DNA from: Chitinophagaceae bacterium
GTDB lineage: Bacteria; Bacteroidota; Bacteroidia; Chitinophagales; Chitinophagaceae
Direction of reading: 5' to 3'
Assembly: GCA_028288595.1 (NCBI GenBank)
Contig: JAQBNK010000087.1
Location: 1-39,444 of the forward strand
DNA: 39,444 nucleotides
The notes beneath the pieces are model-generated. The model made no database searches, was not told the origin of the DNA, and saw only the letters and a list, made by a program, of their open reading frames with translations. The translations under genes and the position numbers were made by a program. Positions 25,721 to 36,470 of the stretch are shown here, piece after piece; position 1 is the stretch's first letter, and every line of letters begins with the position of its first letter.

Positions 25721-26128
25721 TTAAAGAGGAAGTGTAAACAAACCATCATCACTCAAATTAGCTGCAATCTGCTTTTTGAATGTTGAACCTGATCGTCCAT
25801 CAATATAAAGAATTGTATAAACTAAATAGGCGTCTTCGGTATTTATTCCCTTAAGCGATAAGTTTTGCTCATTTTTTTTCTCAGAGGTATTGTAAAGCGC
25901 GTATTCACCAAGTTGTTTTTTCCAGATTACATTATATCTCCTTTTATTATTTTGAATAAGCTCGACGCTTACTTCCGCTTTTACTGATTTGTAGACTTCA
26001 AACTTATAATTACTCGCTGGCATTATTGACAGGTTTACAAAATCCTTTTTGTTGGTGAGTTTGCCAGAACTGTGAAAACTGAATCCTGTACAAAATATGA
26101 TTGCAATAAGAGAGAGTAAAGTTTTCAT
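25721..26128 (-). CDS. Small exported protein of unknown function
   Basis: A 135-aa protein with a signal peptide (MKTLLSLIAIIFCTGFSFHSS). The mature part is beta-rich with no family I recognise (YKSVKAEVSVELIQNNKRRYNVIWKKQLGEYALYN). The composition and the clean signal peptide support a real gene. Its stop is near the dispersed motif at 25683, so it probably ends before the SnoaL-like promoter. Confidence 0.55.
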   Translation of the reverse strand: MKTLLSLIAIIFCTGFSFHSSGKLTNKKDFVNLSIMPASNYKFEVYKSVKAEVSVELIQNNKRRYNVIWKKQLGEYALYNTSEKKNEQNLSLKGINTEDAYLVYTILYIDGRSGSTFKKQIAANLSDDGLFTLPL

Positions 26129-26266
26129 AACCTTTGAGTTTATTGTTTATAATAACTCAACGCTGTGCCAACAACATAATAAATTGATAATGAAAATAAT
26201 ATGTGTTTAACCCCACAATATAAGTGTTCGGTTTTGAACAGTAATTTCGCTAAAACGCACACCCTT

Positions 26267-26467
26267 CCATGCCGAGGTTATCAATGATTCGGAAAGTATT
26301 ATAAGGAAATGCAAACTTTCAAGCCACTCCCTGAAATTTATACTATAGAGTCACATGAGATTAGTGATAACTATTTCCAGATTAAATACGACATTAAAAG
26401 CCTTATTAAAAAGGAAGTAGTGAAGATCATAGAAGATGCGGGGAAGATTAATTCTCAACAATATTGA
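26267..26467 (+). pseudogene. C-terminal fragment of a second VirD4/TraG-like coupling protein
   Basis: The frame EMQTFKPLPEIYTIESHEIS-DNYFQIKYDIKSLIKKEV ends at a stop after INSQQY. It matches the end of the intact gene (24640-24791) almost residue for residue, including the ESHEISDNYFQIK stretch. A frame change near 26305 joins it to HAEVINDSES, equal to HGEVIKDSKA in the intact gene. So it is a remnant of a related but distinct element. Confidence 0.85.
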
Positions 26468-26511
26468 GGTATCAAAGTGTGGTATGACTTGAATGCGAAT
26501 ACAGATGCACA

Positions 26512-26790
26512 CTATAAACCTTCAATCTCTATTACAATCTTTATTAACTCTTCCAATTGAAGTAATTCATGCGGTCGCAAATGCTTTTCATAATTCTTTA
26601 TTACAATTCTTAAAGCCCATAATAATCTTTGAATACCATTTTTATCTTTTTGATTGAATGCCGTTTCATGTTCCATCCATATTAGGTCAGCTGCTTCCAT
26701 TGTTCTTTTTCTTTTACTTATAGTGCTATCTAAATCTTGGATGCGACCAGATACATTTCGGTCAACCAATGCTTGTTCATATCGTGTCAT
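26512..26790 (-). CDS. Small helical protein of unknown function
   Basis: A 92-aa protein, almost entirely helical and charged (YEQALVDRNVSGRIQDLDSTISKRKRTMEAADLIWMEHETAFNQKD). No family is recognised. It lies between two degraded mobility-gene fragments, so it may belong to the lost element. Composition looks normal. Confidence 0.4.
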   Translation of the reverse strand: MTRYEQALVDRNVSGRIQDLDSTISKRKRTMEAADLIWMEHETAFNQKDKNGIQRLLWALRIVIKNYEKHLRPHELLQLEELIKIVIEIEGL

Positions 26791-27059
26791 GAATAAATAT
26801 TTATAAAATTATGTAGCAGATTCAACATGTGTATATAATAAACACGCGCAAAGTTAAGCAGGATGAGCAGCCTACACAACAACTCTCTATAACAATTAAA
26901 CATCAATCATGCAACTCCATAAATGATTTTTGGTGGCTTCTTTTGAAATGTCTTTCAAATGCACAACATAGCGTGATTCATGAAGGGCAAAGCATAAAAT
27001 GGCGCTCTCGAATTAAACTAAAAAAATAGCTTCTGATTACATGAGTGGGATAGATTCGC

Positions 27060-27390
27060 CACTTAGCCTTACCTCATTTATAAACATATAGACGCAGGTC
27101 ATCCTCACATCCATATAGTAAGCACACCATCAAAAAAGATGGTTCACGGATTAACACGCACGACATCGGTCGCAATCAGTCTGAAAGCAAAGGCAAGCCA
27201 TTGAAGAAAATATAGCTTGATACCAGCAGGCGTACACCCCCTTGTGTTAAAAAAGGAACCGCATGCTTTTGGTCTGCAAAAAATCGTGTATGGAAAATCA
27301 GAGACAAGACGCGGAATTGCAAATATTGTTTCCCCGGGTAGTTCATAGTTTACAATTATATTTCTCTTGCCCAATTTAACACTGTAATTG
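27060..27390 (+). pseudogene. Decayed relaxase fragment (second copy)
   Basis: Reading with frame changes gives segments equal to the intact relaxase: PYLIYKHIDAGHPHIHIVST, then KKDGSRINTHDIGRNQSE, YGKSETRRGIANIVS and YISLAQFN. Compare KHLDAGHPHIHIVSTTIKDDGSRINTHNIGRNQSE and YGKSETRHGIANIVS. Indels and internal stops rule out function. It holds motif III but has lost both the N-terminal nicking Tyr and most of the C-terminus. Confidence 0.85.
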
Positions 27391-27436
27391 GAAAACGAAC
27401 GATAGCAATTTGACAACCCCAAATTATGAATTGCGA

Positions 27437-28120
27437 CTAATCTAGTCGTTTCATGAAATAAAAATTCATTGGGCGGCAGACGGTGAAGCCTAGTTTTTTG
27501 TAGAGACCTATTGCGGATTCATGGTCTTTGCGTACGTGGAGGAAGGGAATTTGTGAATGATTAACAATAATATTTAACTGGTGTCTTATCAGAGCTGCGG
27601 CATAACCGCGACCGAGATAATCGGGATGTGTACATACAGCACTTACTTCTGTATAATTTGAAACATGAAGACGCTGACCTGTCATGGCGACTAACTGGTC
27701 ATTATCGAATACACCATAATAATTTCCGAATTCGATTGTGCGTAAATTAAATGGGCCAGGCTTAGTGAGCTCTGCTAGTTGCACCATTTGCTGTGCATGT
27801 TCCGGTTTCAACATCATCAATGGAAATGAAGCTTCAAAAAAATCAATGCTGCCTTCAAAAACAAATTGCGAGGCATTCATTTCATGCAGAAGTTTCCAGC
27901 CTCGGGGAGTTTCTATGGAAATGGGGGTTGCATATAAGATGGCACGGTTCGGAGGAAATAGTTTATGTAGTTCATCAAAACCATTTGTGTTTTTATCTTC
28001 AAAGCCAACGAAAGGCGAAACGGCTTCATCAAAATATTTTACTTTTTGGTTGCCGAGGTCTAGATGGCTATCTCCAGTGAGGAGAGCATTATAGACGGGA
28101 TTATAAAGAAGTGGATGCAA
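27437..28120 (-). CDS. GNAT-family N-acetyltransferase (FR47-like)
   Basis: A 227-aa protein. The C-terminal half is a GNAT domain: EVSAVCTHPDYLGRGYAAALI contains the acetyl-CoA binding loop (pattern R/QxxGxG/A), and HVRKDHESAIGLYKKLGF is the typical last helix and strand. The N-terminal half (1-100) is the variable FR47-like extension. The acceptor is unknown. It is intact, with its start in GTTTAAT-rich DNA and no clear promoter. It is read against the neighbouring debris. Confidence 0.85.
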   Translation of the reverse strand: MHPLLYNPVYNALLTGDSHLDLGNQKVKYFDEAVSPFVGFEDKNTNGFDELHKLFPPNRAILYATPISIETPRGWKLLHEMNASQFVFEGSIDFFEASFPLMMLKPEHAQQMVQLAELTKPGPFNLRTIEFGNYYGVFDNDQLVAMTGQRLHVSNYTEVSAVCTHPDYLGRGYAAALIRHQLNIIVNHSQIPFLHVRKDHESAIGLYKKLGFTVCRPMNFYFMKRLD

Positions 28121-28898
28121 AAGTAAAGTTTAGATTAGTTAGTATAGCCGGACTTGTAATTACGGGACCACTTTAGTTTCTATTCAGAGTTTTCATCATT
28201 TTCAGGTTTATACCGATGATATTTGCCCTCTGCAATACCTAATCGTACAACACTATCATTGGCCTGTGTCAGGGTCTGGTTAAATCATTTGTCTGTACAT
28301 TCATTCACAAATGATGGAGCTTTACATGGAATCGCCACAGATCCAAAACATTCATGGAAAATCTACCCACTGAACAAATTACCATCAGTAATCGAAAAGA
28401 GGGGGGAAAATTTATTTACGAGAGAAAAAAAGCAGCATTTGACATAGAAATAGCCAGATTGCTATATTTAATTATAATAAAATCTAAGTCTCATTTTTTG
28501 TCTTGTTTAGAAAAATTAGGTATATCACTTAAGTTGTTCATATTCGTCTAATGATGGAATAAGCAACGGCCCTTTCCAGTATATTTAAAAAAAAGGAAAC
28601 TTCATTTTCCGTAACAGGAAAGCTTATCGAATATCTACTTATTTTAAAAATTTTTTACTGGAGTTTTTTAAATTTATCCTTTCTTGCACAAAACTTTTAG
28701 CGGCTATCCCAGTAGAGAACTCGTACACCATTTGCATGATTATGCCCAGTGAGTTCTCATTATTCCAGGGATTTGATCGATTTTTGCTGGAACTATTTAA
28801 CAGGACATTTTTTGCAGGCAAGTCCTGTAATAAAGAATCCGGAATTAGCGGGGGGGTCAATACTAAACCTTCATGTAATGAAAATTGGAAAGTACATT
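28121..28898. other. 780-base debris stretch with a motif copy
   Basis: No intact gene. A minus-strand remnant (28187-28290) ends NQTLTQANDSVVRLGIAEGKYH and a short tail. A plus-strand frame near 28290-28380 reads SFTNDGALHGIATDPKHSWKIYPL. The dispersed motif is at 28425-28444 (minus-strand TATGTCAAATGCTGCTTTTTTT core). On the plus strand TTGACA and TATATT are 18 bases apart. None of the fragments could be assigned. Confidence 0.35.
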
Positions 28899-31317
28899 TT
28901 ATTGCACCAGGTCATCATTGGTTACACCTTTCTTCTTAGATACGTTCTCTTTTAGTTTCCCGAAATTATAAGTGGCTCCAAAATAAATCACGCGGTAGGC
29001 ATTGAAATTATCGGATACAATTCTAAAGTTAGGGTCCTCGGTAACGCTTCTGAAATCGATGTAGCGGGAATGAAAATTATTGACATTCATGGTCACCGAA
29101 AGTTTTTCATGCATGAACTTGTAGCCAAAGTTTACCTGGTAGAATCCAAGGGTTGAACTCGTGTTGATTAAAGCATAAGGGCTCCTTGATATTCCACCGC
29201 TTCCGCTGATGGTAAACTGCCCAATTATTTTATAATAAAAGTTGGCGGAAGCAGAACCCGACAAGCCTTCTTTTTGCTGCAGCACATTCTGCGTATTTTC
29301 AATATGGTTATAACGCACTAGCGCATTGAGTCCCACATTTATTTTATCATTTAGTGGTGTATTCAGGTTAGTAGATAGTCCCAGCTGTGTTTCCTTGCCA
29401 ATGTTGGCGCTGGTATAACTGGTTACACCGGTAGATTTATTGAACGATGCAAACTGCACGATCATACTGTTGGTATAGCTGCCATTCAGTGTCACAGCTG
29501 CAAATAATTTGCCTTTCGTAAACCGGTTCTGGATCGAGACGGCATGCAATATCTGTGGACCAAGATTCGGGTTGCCATAACTGATATTAAGCGAATCGTT
29601 ATTATTGACAAATGGATTAAGGTTTGTAATGTAAGGCCGCTGTAAACGCAGGTTATAAGATGCCGTGAGGGTATAGCTTCCTGAAAATCTTCTGGTAACA
29701 AGCACGTTAGGAACGAGGTTAGTGTAGTGTTGTTCAACGAGTGTTTTAGAAGATAAAAAATTGCCTGAAATATCGGTGTGCTCCGCCCTAAGGCCAAGCC
29801 GTGTGCTGTATTTTTTAGCAAGCATTGTATTATAGGACGCGTAAACACTGTATACTTCCTGGTGGTAATTAAATAAGTCTGTATTTGCCGGGTTAGCTTT
29901 ATAACTGTCGGTGCTGTTATATTTTAGCAGGCTCTGGAAATTGGAGGATGCACTTCTCATGATCGCTTTGACGCCGGTTTCGAGTTTTTGTTTGACTTTT
30001 AAAGGCTGTGCATAATCAACCTGGAAAGTATATTCGTGGTTTTGCGATTTACTGGTGTTGGATACATAGCGGTCTTGCCCGGGGTTGTCCTGGAAGCTGT
30101 TATTGAATCCATTGTTTTTACTAAACTGTCCGTTAAAGCGGAAGTCCAGTTCTTTATCAGGGTTCCGGTATTTGCGAATGAAATCAGATCCGATTGTCGA
30201 GTTCGGATTTTCTGACCTATTCTCGAAGTTAAATAAACTTGTTTCGGTAGGCTGAGACCCGCGTTCCGTTGTGATAGTTTGATTGAGCAAACTTTTAAAG
30301 TGGTAACTGCCTGTGCTTCCATAAAGACTGATCGTGTTGAAGCTATCGATCTCGTAGCTCACTTCGAGGTTTCCGTAACCACCAAAGTTGTTGTTTAAAC
30401 GTTCACCATTCAGCGTCCTTTTTGTAAAAACGGTGGCCACATATGGTGTTGTTTCACTCATGCTCCTGCCGGCAATATTTCCTGCAGACCCACTGGCTCC
30501 TGCATACCCGGTAAGTCCGAACTTTCCCGCCTTTACATTCAGAGTCATGCTCTCACCGTAATTACCAAGGGAACTAAAATAAGAACTGAGGTAGCCGTTG
30601 TAGCCAATCACTTTTTTTTTCGTGATGATATTGATAAGACCACCAACACCCTCTGCGTCATATTTAGCAGAGGGCGCAGTAATCACCTCGATTTTACTGA
30701 TTACCGCACCGGGGAAATTCTTCAGTGCATCTTTTGTATTCATGGCAAACATCGACGTCTCCCTGCCGTTAAGCAGTATTTTAAAATTGCTCTGGCCATT
30801 GACCTGCACATTACCATCACCATCAACTGTTACAAGCGGTGTTTTGCGTAAGATATCGGAAGCTGATTCAGATTTTGCTGCGGGATCGTTCTCCACGTTA
30901 TAGGTGAGTTTATCATCACCTTGTTCTACCAGTGGCTTTTTGGATGTGACCGTAATATTCTGCAGTAAGTGGACCGACGCCGTAAGCATCAGTCCTGTTA
31001 CTTCGTTATCGCCGCTCTTTATCAATACAGGTGTAGTTGCATCGCCAAACACTGTATGCGAAATTGTCAGCTGGTATTTTCCGGTGTCAGCTGTTAAACG
31101 AAAACTTCCTTTGAGATTGGTGTAAGTTGTTTTAACTGCTGTTGCCAACTGCCCAGTCTTGTAAAGACTGACCGTTGCATAAGCAAGCGGTTTGAGTGAA
31201 CTGTCTGTTAGTGTCCCTGAAAGTTTTCCCTGCTTATCCTGCGCCAAAGAACGGCGTGCTGGTCAAAGTGGATAATAGAAAGATACCTCCACATAGTCCC
31301 TTCATAAAATTATTCAT
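28899..31317 (-). pseudogene. TonB-dependent outer-membrane receptor, frameshifted at the signal peptide
   Basis: From 31247 to 28899 an open frame of 782 codons gives a CarboxypepD_reg-like domain (1-90; GKLSGTLTDSSLKPLAYATVSLYK), a TonB plug (about 100-190; VDGDGNVQVNGQSNFKILLNGR) and a 22-stranded OMP_b-brl_3-type barrel. The only starts in this frame lack a signal peptide. One base out of frame, an ATG at 31317 encodes NNFMKGLCGGIFLLSTLTSTPFF, a proper leader. Removing one G from TTTGGCGCAG would join it to AQDKQGKLSG with the cleavage site in place. So the gene is either a one-base pseudogene, phase-variable, or contains a sequencing error. All else is intact. Confidence 0.8.
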
Positions 31318-31879
31318 GTAATAATAGTTTTAGCTTTTAAATCCTTGGCTATAAGAAGATATTGTTCTCTTGTGCAATAAAAAAACAGGATAGCTCAAAC
31401 CTGGAAATTGAATATGAAGAAAAACATTTTTCGACCTCGTAAAAAACCGTTCATCAATCTTTTGAAACTACAGTAATAAAAAACCCTTCAAAAATTCTAT
31501 TTCCCTGAAACATTAATAGCCGTTAATTAAGAGATAAAACATTAACGAAGTTTTTTTCAGATTTTTTTTGTGCGCGGGCAGAGTATCTAAATAAAGCAAT
31601 GCCTTAATAACCGCCCAAAGTGCAGAGGAGATGCATCTTGTTGATTTGTGATGGCAAGAGGAAAATTTGTCCTGGATGGTGGTAATAATACCCCCTCCGC
31701 AACCTTGATTTATTTTTTCATTAGTTAAAAGAACTATCTGGAACAACTTTTTTAGAAAGCGTATTAAGAAATTTTTTTTATTAACGCATTTGCTCCGGCT
31801 CTAATTTGTATTAGCATGTTCCTTTTATTTTCAAGTCTGCAGCCAACCAGTATAAAAGGATTTCTACAACAAAAATATT
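31318..31879. other. Intergenic stretch between the TonB receptor and the SusD terminator
   Basis: No supported gene. A 77-aa minus-strand frame (31513-31746) has no recognisable family and poor coding character. AT-rich tracts suit a promoter for the receptor, but no -7/-33 pair was convincing. Confidence 0.4.
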
Positions 31880-31920
31880 TTAATAAATATAGCCCCGGGG
31901 TCCGGGGCTATATTTATTAA
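31880..31920 (-). terminator. Perfect 19-bp stem terminator after the SusC/SusD operon
   Basis: TTAATAAATATAGCCCCGG (31880-31898) pairs without mismatch with 31902-31920 around a 3-nt GGT loop. A T-rich stretch follows on the minus strand. It is 17 bases past the SusD stop. Confidence 0.9.
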
Positions 31921-31936
31921 AGAGTATTAATTGCAA

Positions 31937-33361
31937 TCAATAACCAGGATTTTGTTTCAGGTTATCATTAAATGTTATTTCAGCCTGGGGTAAAGGCAAT
32001 TGAAAACGGAAATCGCTGGCAGCCAAAGTACCAAAAACGTAAGGTGTTCCTGAACCGTCGGCTTTCTCACCGTGAGTCTGGTCACGAACTACCGGCAATC
32101 CCAATCTTTTAAGATCAAAAAAACGGTCACCTTCGAAAGCGAGCTCGAGTCTTCTTTGTCTCAATATCTCGTTTAATAAAGCCTGACCTGCAAGCACCTC
32201 GTTTACATAACCCGTGTACCTATTCCTTTTCAATAATTGCAGGTCTGCAAGCGCAGAAGATTCAAGGCCTGAGCGGTAATAAGCCTCCGCACGGTTTAAA
32301 AGAACTTCCGCGGCCCGAATAACTTTTGCATCAATAACGCCTGCGGCACCACCTGGTCTTCCGCCATATTTAATTACATGGTTATAACTCACACCATTGT
32401 AAGGGCTCGTTTGTATGTAGGATGATTTACGTACATCGTTACTCGCAAATTGCTGGAAGAAATTATATTCAACAACATACTCGGACTTGATTTGTCCTCC
32501 TACGATTTGATAATAATTAGTCCCCTGAGTGTTAATATTATCAAGCGAGGTATTGGCAATCTTAAAAAGCACTCCTGTAGTGGTTTCATCGGTCCAGATT
32601 TTAGGGAAGGTTGCAATGTCTGCAACATTTGGGCTTGCGCCGAGGGCCGCTGTAGCGGTAGTTATGGTATTAGCGTAATCAGCTTTATACAGGTACACTC
32701 TTGAAAGAATGGCGTTGACAGAATTCTTATTAAAACGGTAAACACCGTTAGTGGTTCCAACGAGAGAGGCTGCCTGCGTCAAATCAGCAATGACCTTGTC
32801 ATAGAGCCCCTTTACGGTTTCGTTACTCGGCTTAATGCTTGGATCCGTTACGGTAACATAAGGTACTGTCAGATCACTTGCAGAAGCATTTGCATAAGTC
32901 TTGCTGTAGACTCTTGACATATCGAAATGAACCAAAGCCCTCACAGCCAGGGCCTCTCCCATCGCGTTGTCATGGAAAGCACCTGCTGGAAATTTATCGA
33001 TGTTTTCCAGGATAGCGTTTGCTCTGCGTATGATTGTGTATCCGCCGTTAAACAATGGGTAAGTTGCAGATGCGGTATACCGCCATTCGCCATACAGTTT
33101 TTGACTTAAGCGCCCGGCTTGGTTAATGATCAGGTTATCAGCGAGCAGATCCGGGACAATGTTCCAGGCACCATTGTAGTAAGAACCAGAAGCCGTAATT
33201 CCCTGGTACATGCCGTTTACAGCCAGCGTTACATCAGATTGAGTATTAAAAGCCTGGCCTGTTTCTTCCTGGTTATAGGGAAAAAGATCGAGTTCCGATT
33301 TTTTACAGCCGTTTAAAAGCAAAGCGGCTGCAAATGATAAGTATATTATCTTTTTTTTCAT
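31937..33361 (-). CDS. SusD/RagB-like outer-membrane lipoprotein
   Basis: A 474-aa lipoprotein: signal peptide with lipobox LLLNGC (Cys19), then the SusD fold with N-terminal TPR-like helices (ALAVRALVHFDMSRVYS, the standard RagB/SusD signature) and the C-terminal QRRLELAFEGDRFFDLKRLG motif. It sits on the cell surface and forms a lid on the SusC channel. It follows the SusC gene by 22 bases. No enzyme is encoded after it, because the operon ends at the 31880 terminator, so the ligand is unknown. Confidence 0.93.
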   Translation of the reverse strand: MKKKIIYLSFAAALLLNGCKKSELDLFPYNQEETGQAFNTQSDVTLAVNGMYQGITASGSYYNGAWNIVPDLLADNLIINQAGRLSQKLYGEWRYTASATYPLFNGGYTIIRRANAILENIDKFPAGAFHDNAMGEALAVRALVHFDMSRVYSKTYANASASDLTVPYVTVTDPSIKPSNETVKGLYDKVIADLTQAASLVGTTNGVYRFNKNSVNAILSRVYLYKADYANTITTATAALGASPNVADIATFPKIWTDETTTGVLFKIANTSLDNINTQGTNYYQIVGGQIKSEYVVEYNFFQQFASNDVRKSSYIQTSPYNGVSYNHVIKYGGRPGGAAGVIDAKVIRAAEVLLNRAEAYYRSGLESSALADLQLLKRNRYTGYVNEVLAGQALLNEILRQRRLELAFEGDRFFDLKRLGLPVVRDQTHGEKADGSGTPYVFGTLAASDFRFQLPLPQAEITFNDNLKQNPGY

Positions 33362-33383
33362 GATTGTTATTTACTGGTTTACT

Positions 33384-36300
33384 TTAAAACTTTACATCAA
33401 TTCCAAAAGTCACTGATCTGAATTGCGGGTAAGCGTATAAATTATACACACCGGGTTGCACAGCAGATTCTCCATTAGCGAGCCCTACCTCAGGCTGCCC
33501 TTTGAACTTCGTGAACATGAGCAAGTTGGTACCTTGCACATAAAGACGCAGCCCTTTAAGTATTTTCAGGTGGGACAACATACTTCCTTCTAAATTATAA
33601 CCCAGTGTTACATCACGAAGTGAAAGGTAGTCGCCTTTCTGAAGCCATCTTGTGTCATCAAAAGTTTGGTTTTGTGTTGGATCATTGAGGTTAGCATAAG
33701 GAACTACATCGCCTGGTTTCTTCCAGTAGTTGAACGCTTCAGTGAACTGCGGAATATTGATACTCTCTCCATTTGATGCTCCGACTTGCCACATGTAATT
33801 CATGATATAGTTACCGCCGCTGTAATAGAATTGTGCGGAAAGATCAAAATTCTTGTAATTGATACTTGTATTGATGCTTCCGAAATACTTAATGTTAGGA
33901 GATTTACCACTTAATAATACTGCTTCACTTGACGGGAAAGTGGTGGTAATGGTTCCATCTTTTTTGTAGTACTGGTCTTTGCCGGTTTGAGGATCGACTC
34001 CTGCATATTGCACCAGCTTAAATGTATTGATAGCTTCTCCTACTTTTAACCAGCCGATACTTCCCGTATTTGCAGCAACCTGGTTATCATTATACAATTG
34101 TGTGATCTTATTATCGTTATTGGTGTAATTGACACTCACGTTCCAGGTAAAATCTTTTTTCCTGATGATATCACCGCCAATTGAAAGTTCGTATCCTTTA
34201 TTTACTAGGCCACCTATATTACCAGTATAGCTCGTGAAACCCGTGGTTGCAGATACATTCACAGGATATAAAAGATTCTGCGTTTTCCTGTTGTAATAAT
34301 CAGCTCTAAAGGTCAGGCGGTTATTAAAGAAAGCTGCGTCTAAACCAAAGTCATAGTTCTTGTTGGTTTCCCAAGTTAGTTCAGGGTTAGGTAACCTCGC
34401 CGGAATTGCTGCTCCCTGGTTGTTATAGCGCGCATTCAGTGCATAAGTACCGAGTGCATCATAGTTACCGATATTATTATTTCCAGCGGTACCATAAGAA
34501 GCACGGACCCTGAGTGAGCTTAAGCTTCCCCACTTAATAAAATTCTCTGATTTAATATCCCATGCAAGACCAACACCGCCAAAATTGGCGAACTGGACAT
34601 CCTTACCAAACCTGGATGAACCATCTCTGCGTGCGCTGAGGGTTATGAAATACTTTTTCTTATAGTCATAACTGCCGTTGGCAAAATAAGAAATAAGGGA
34701 CCAATCTGATCTTGATGTACTCGTAGTGTTAGGTGTTGATGCATTATCAAGAGTATTCACTGACGCCGTCGGGAATCCTCTTGCAATCAATTGAATGTTG
34801 TACACTTTATCTTTATTAAATTCCATACCACCTAGCAAAGAAAAAGTATGTTTTCCGCCAAGAGTTTGTGTCCAGTTGGCTGTATTGGTGTAAACAAGTA
34901 AATAATCCTGGTTTGCCTGCACACGTTTTTGGTTATATCCGAGGATATTGGCCAGGTTTGAACCAGGCATCAAATAATATTCCTCGTTAAAAGTGTTGTA
35001 ATTAATTCCAAGCTGTGATTTCACAGTTAAATGTTTAAGGAATTTCGCCTCTCCAAAAATTGTACTAAACGAACTTAATTTTTTAATCTGCTGTGGATTG
35101 AAATCAGTTCCCTCCAACGGGTTAAGGCCCTGTAATGTTGGGTTATAATTGCCATTAGCCAAACGCGCCTGCTCATAAGGATTAATCAGGTAAAAGCCAG
35201 CGTTGGTGTTTTGGGTATTAAATGGTTCACGCAGCTGGTTATCCTTTGAGAAGGAAACCCCTAGGTTGGTACCTAGTTTGAACCAGTCAGTTGCCTGGTA
35301 TTCCACATTCAATCTGCCACCGGTTCGTTTAAAATCTGAAGCATACAAAATCCCCTGGTAATCCGTGCTGTTCAGGGAAAAATAGTACCTGATTCTCCCT
35401 TCTGCGCCAGACAATGCTATTTCATGTGATTTGGTAATTGCGTTCTGGAAAAGCAGGTCCTCCCAATTGGAACTCCTGCTGATTAAAGTATTCCACAGAT
35501 CCTGTCTTTGTGCTTCTGGAATATTAAACAACGTAGCGCCTGCCGGGAACGCACCTGATGCTTTACGGTTGTTGATCATTGTATCAAGCAAGCCGTTCGT
35601 ATACTGCCCTTCGTATTCATACTGTAATTTTTGCTGGGCATTCATTGAGGTAAGGTTATATAGTGGCAATTTTTTTGAGTGCCCGTATTGGAATGAATAA
35701 CGGAGCTCTGGCTTACCTTTTCCTCTTTTGGTAGTGATAACAATTACTCCGTTGGCCCCGCGCGCTCCGTATACCGACGTCGAAGCAGCATCCTTCAAAA
35801 TGGTTATTGTTTCAATATCATTAGGGTTTAATAGACTGAATGCGGCGGCGGCTACTGGTAATCCATCGATTATTATCAAAGGTTCATTAGAGGCATTGAT
35901 TGAACCCGAACCACGTATTCGGATAAATGCATTTTGTCCGGGCCTTCCGGATTGACCAGTAACTTGTACACCTGGCGCCTTACCCTGCAATTCCTGAGTA
36001 AACGAGGCGATAGGTTTTTGTGCGACTTCCTTTCCGGCAATGGTAGAAACAGGGCCTACTACATCCTTTTTAGCGACGGACTGGTATCCCATAACCACCA
36101 CTTCCTGCAGACTGGCCGACGTTGAAGTCATTGTTACAGATAAAGTATTACTGTTGTTGCTTAATGCAACATCTTTGGGTTCCATATTAAGCGAAGTGAA
36201 TTGGAGCACCTTTGCATTTGCAGGCACACGCAACGAAAAAGTTCCATCGGTTGATGTTAACGCCCCGCCTGGCGAACCTTTAATCCTAATTGAAACCCCT

Positions 36301-36410
36301 GGAAGCGGTGTTCCTTTTTCATCACTAACGGCGCCGCTTACTACTCTACCCTGGGCAAAAATGCTCGTAACGGTAGTAAGCAGGAAAAAAAGCATTAGAA
36401 GTTTTCTCAT
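33384..36410 (-). CDS. SusC/RagA-family TonB-linked outer-membrane protein
   Basis: About 1008 residues starting at ATG 36410, which opens the signal peptide MRKLLMLFFLLTTVTSIFAQ; the in-frame ATG at 36461 adds a non-signal tail. A CarboxypepD_reg-like domain (about 22-100) includes GTPLPGVSIRIKGSPGGALTSTDGTFSL. The junction ASLQEVVVMGY is the usual SusC link, followed by a TonB plug with GAPGVQVTG-like and FIRIRGSGSINASNEPLIIIDGLPV motifs, then a barrel ending in QFRSVTFGIDVKF. It imports an oligosaccharide together with SusD. A copy of the dispersed motif is about 65 bases upstream of the start. Confidence 0.94.
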   Translation of the reverse strand: MRKLLMLFFLLTTVTSIFAQGRVVSGAVSDEKGTPLPGVSIRIKGSPGGALTSTDGTFSLRVPANAKVLQFTSLNMEPKDVALSNNSNTLSVTMTSTSASLQEVVVMGYQSVAKKDVVGPVSTIAGKEVAQKPIASFTQELQGKAPGVQVTGQSGRPGQNAFIRIRGSGSINASNEPLIIIDGLPVAAAAFSLLNPNDIETITILKDAASTSVYGARGANGVIVITTKRGKGKPELRYSFQYGHSKKLPLYNLTSMNAQQKLQYEYEGQYTNGLLDTMINNRKASGAFPAGATLFNIPEAQRQDLWNTLISRSSNWEDLLFQNAITKSHEIALSGAEGRIRYYFSLNSTDYQGILYASDFKRTGGRLNVEYQATDWFKLGTNLGVSFSKDNQLREPFNTQNTNAGFYLINPYEQARLANGNYNPTLQGLNPLEGTDFNPQQIKKLSSFSTIFGEAKFLKHLTVKSQLGINYNTFNEEYYLMPGSNLANILGYNQKRVQANQDYLLVYTNTANWTQTLGGKHTFSLLGGMEFNKDKVYNIQLIARGFPTASVNTLDNASTPNTTSTSRSDWSLISYFANGSYDYKKKYFITLSARRDGSSRFGKDVQFANFGGVGLAWDIKSENFIKWGSLSSLRVRASYGTAGNNNIGNYDALGTYALNARYNNQGAAIPARLPNPELTWETNKNYDFGLDAAFFNNRLTFRADYYNRKTQNLLYPVNVSATTGFTSYTGNIGGLVNKGYELSIGGDIIRKKDFTWNVSVNYTNNDNKITQLYNDNQVAANTGSIGWLKVGEAINTFKLVQYAGVDPQTGKDQYYKKDGTITTTFPSSEAVLLSGKSPNIKYFGSINTSINYKNFDLSAQFYYSGGNYIMNYMWQVGASNGESINIPQFTEAFNYWKKPGDVVPYANLNDPTQNQTFDDTRWLQKGDYLSLRDVTLGYNLEGSMLSHLKILKGLRLYVQGTNLLMFTKFKGQPEVGLANGESAVQPGVYNLYAYPQFRSVTFGIDVKF

Positions 36411-36470
36411 AAAGCTGTTTGTTTTGGCGAATAGACAAAAAGGATTCGAATTATACTGCACGCCTAACTA

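Noticed and set aside
18395-28919. 14-base match CCAGGTCATCATT region at 18397 and 28905
   Set aside because: Only two copies, not flanking matching structures. It could be chance in AT-rich DNA near gene ends.
31513-31746. 77-aa minus-strand frame upstream of SusD terminator
   Set aside because: No family match, poor composition and no promoter or leader; treated as chance.
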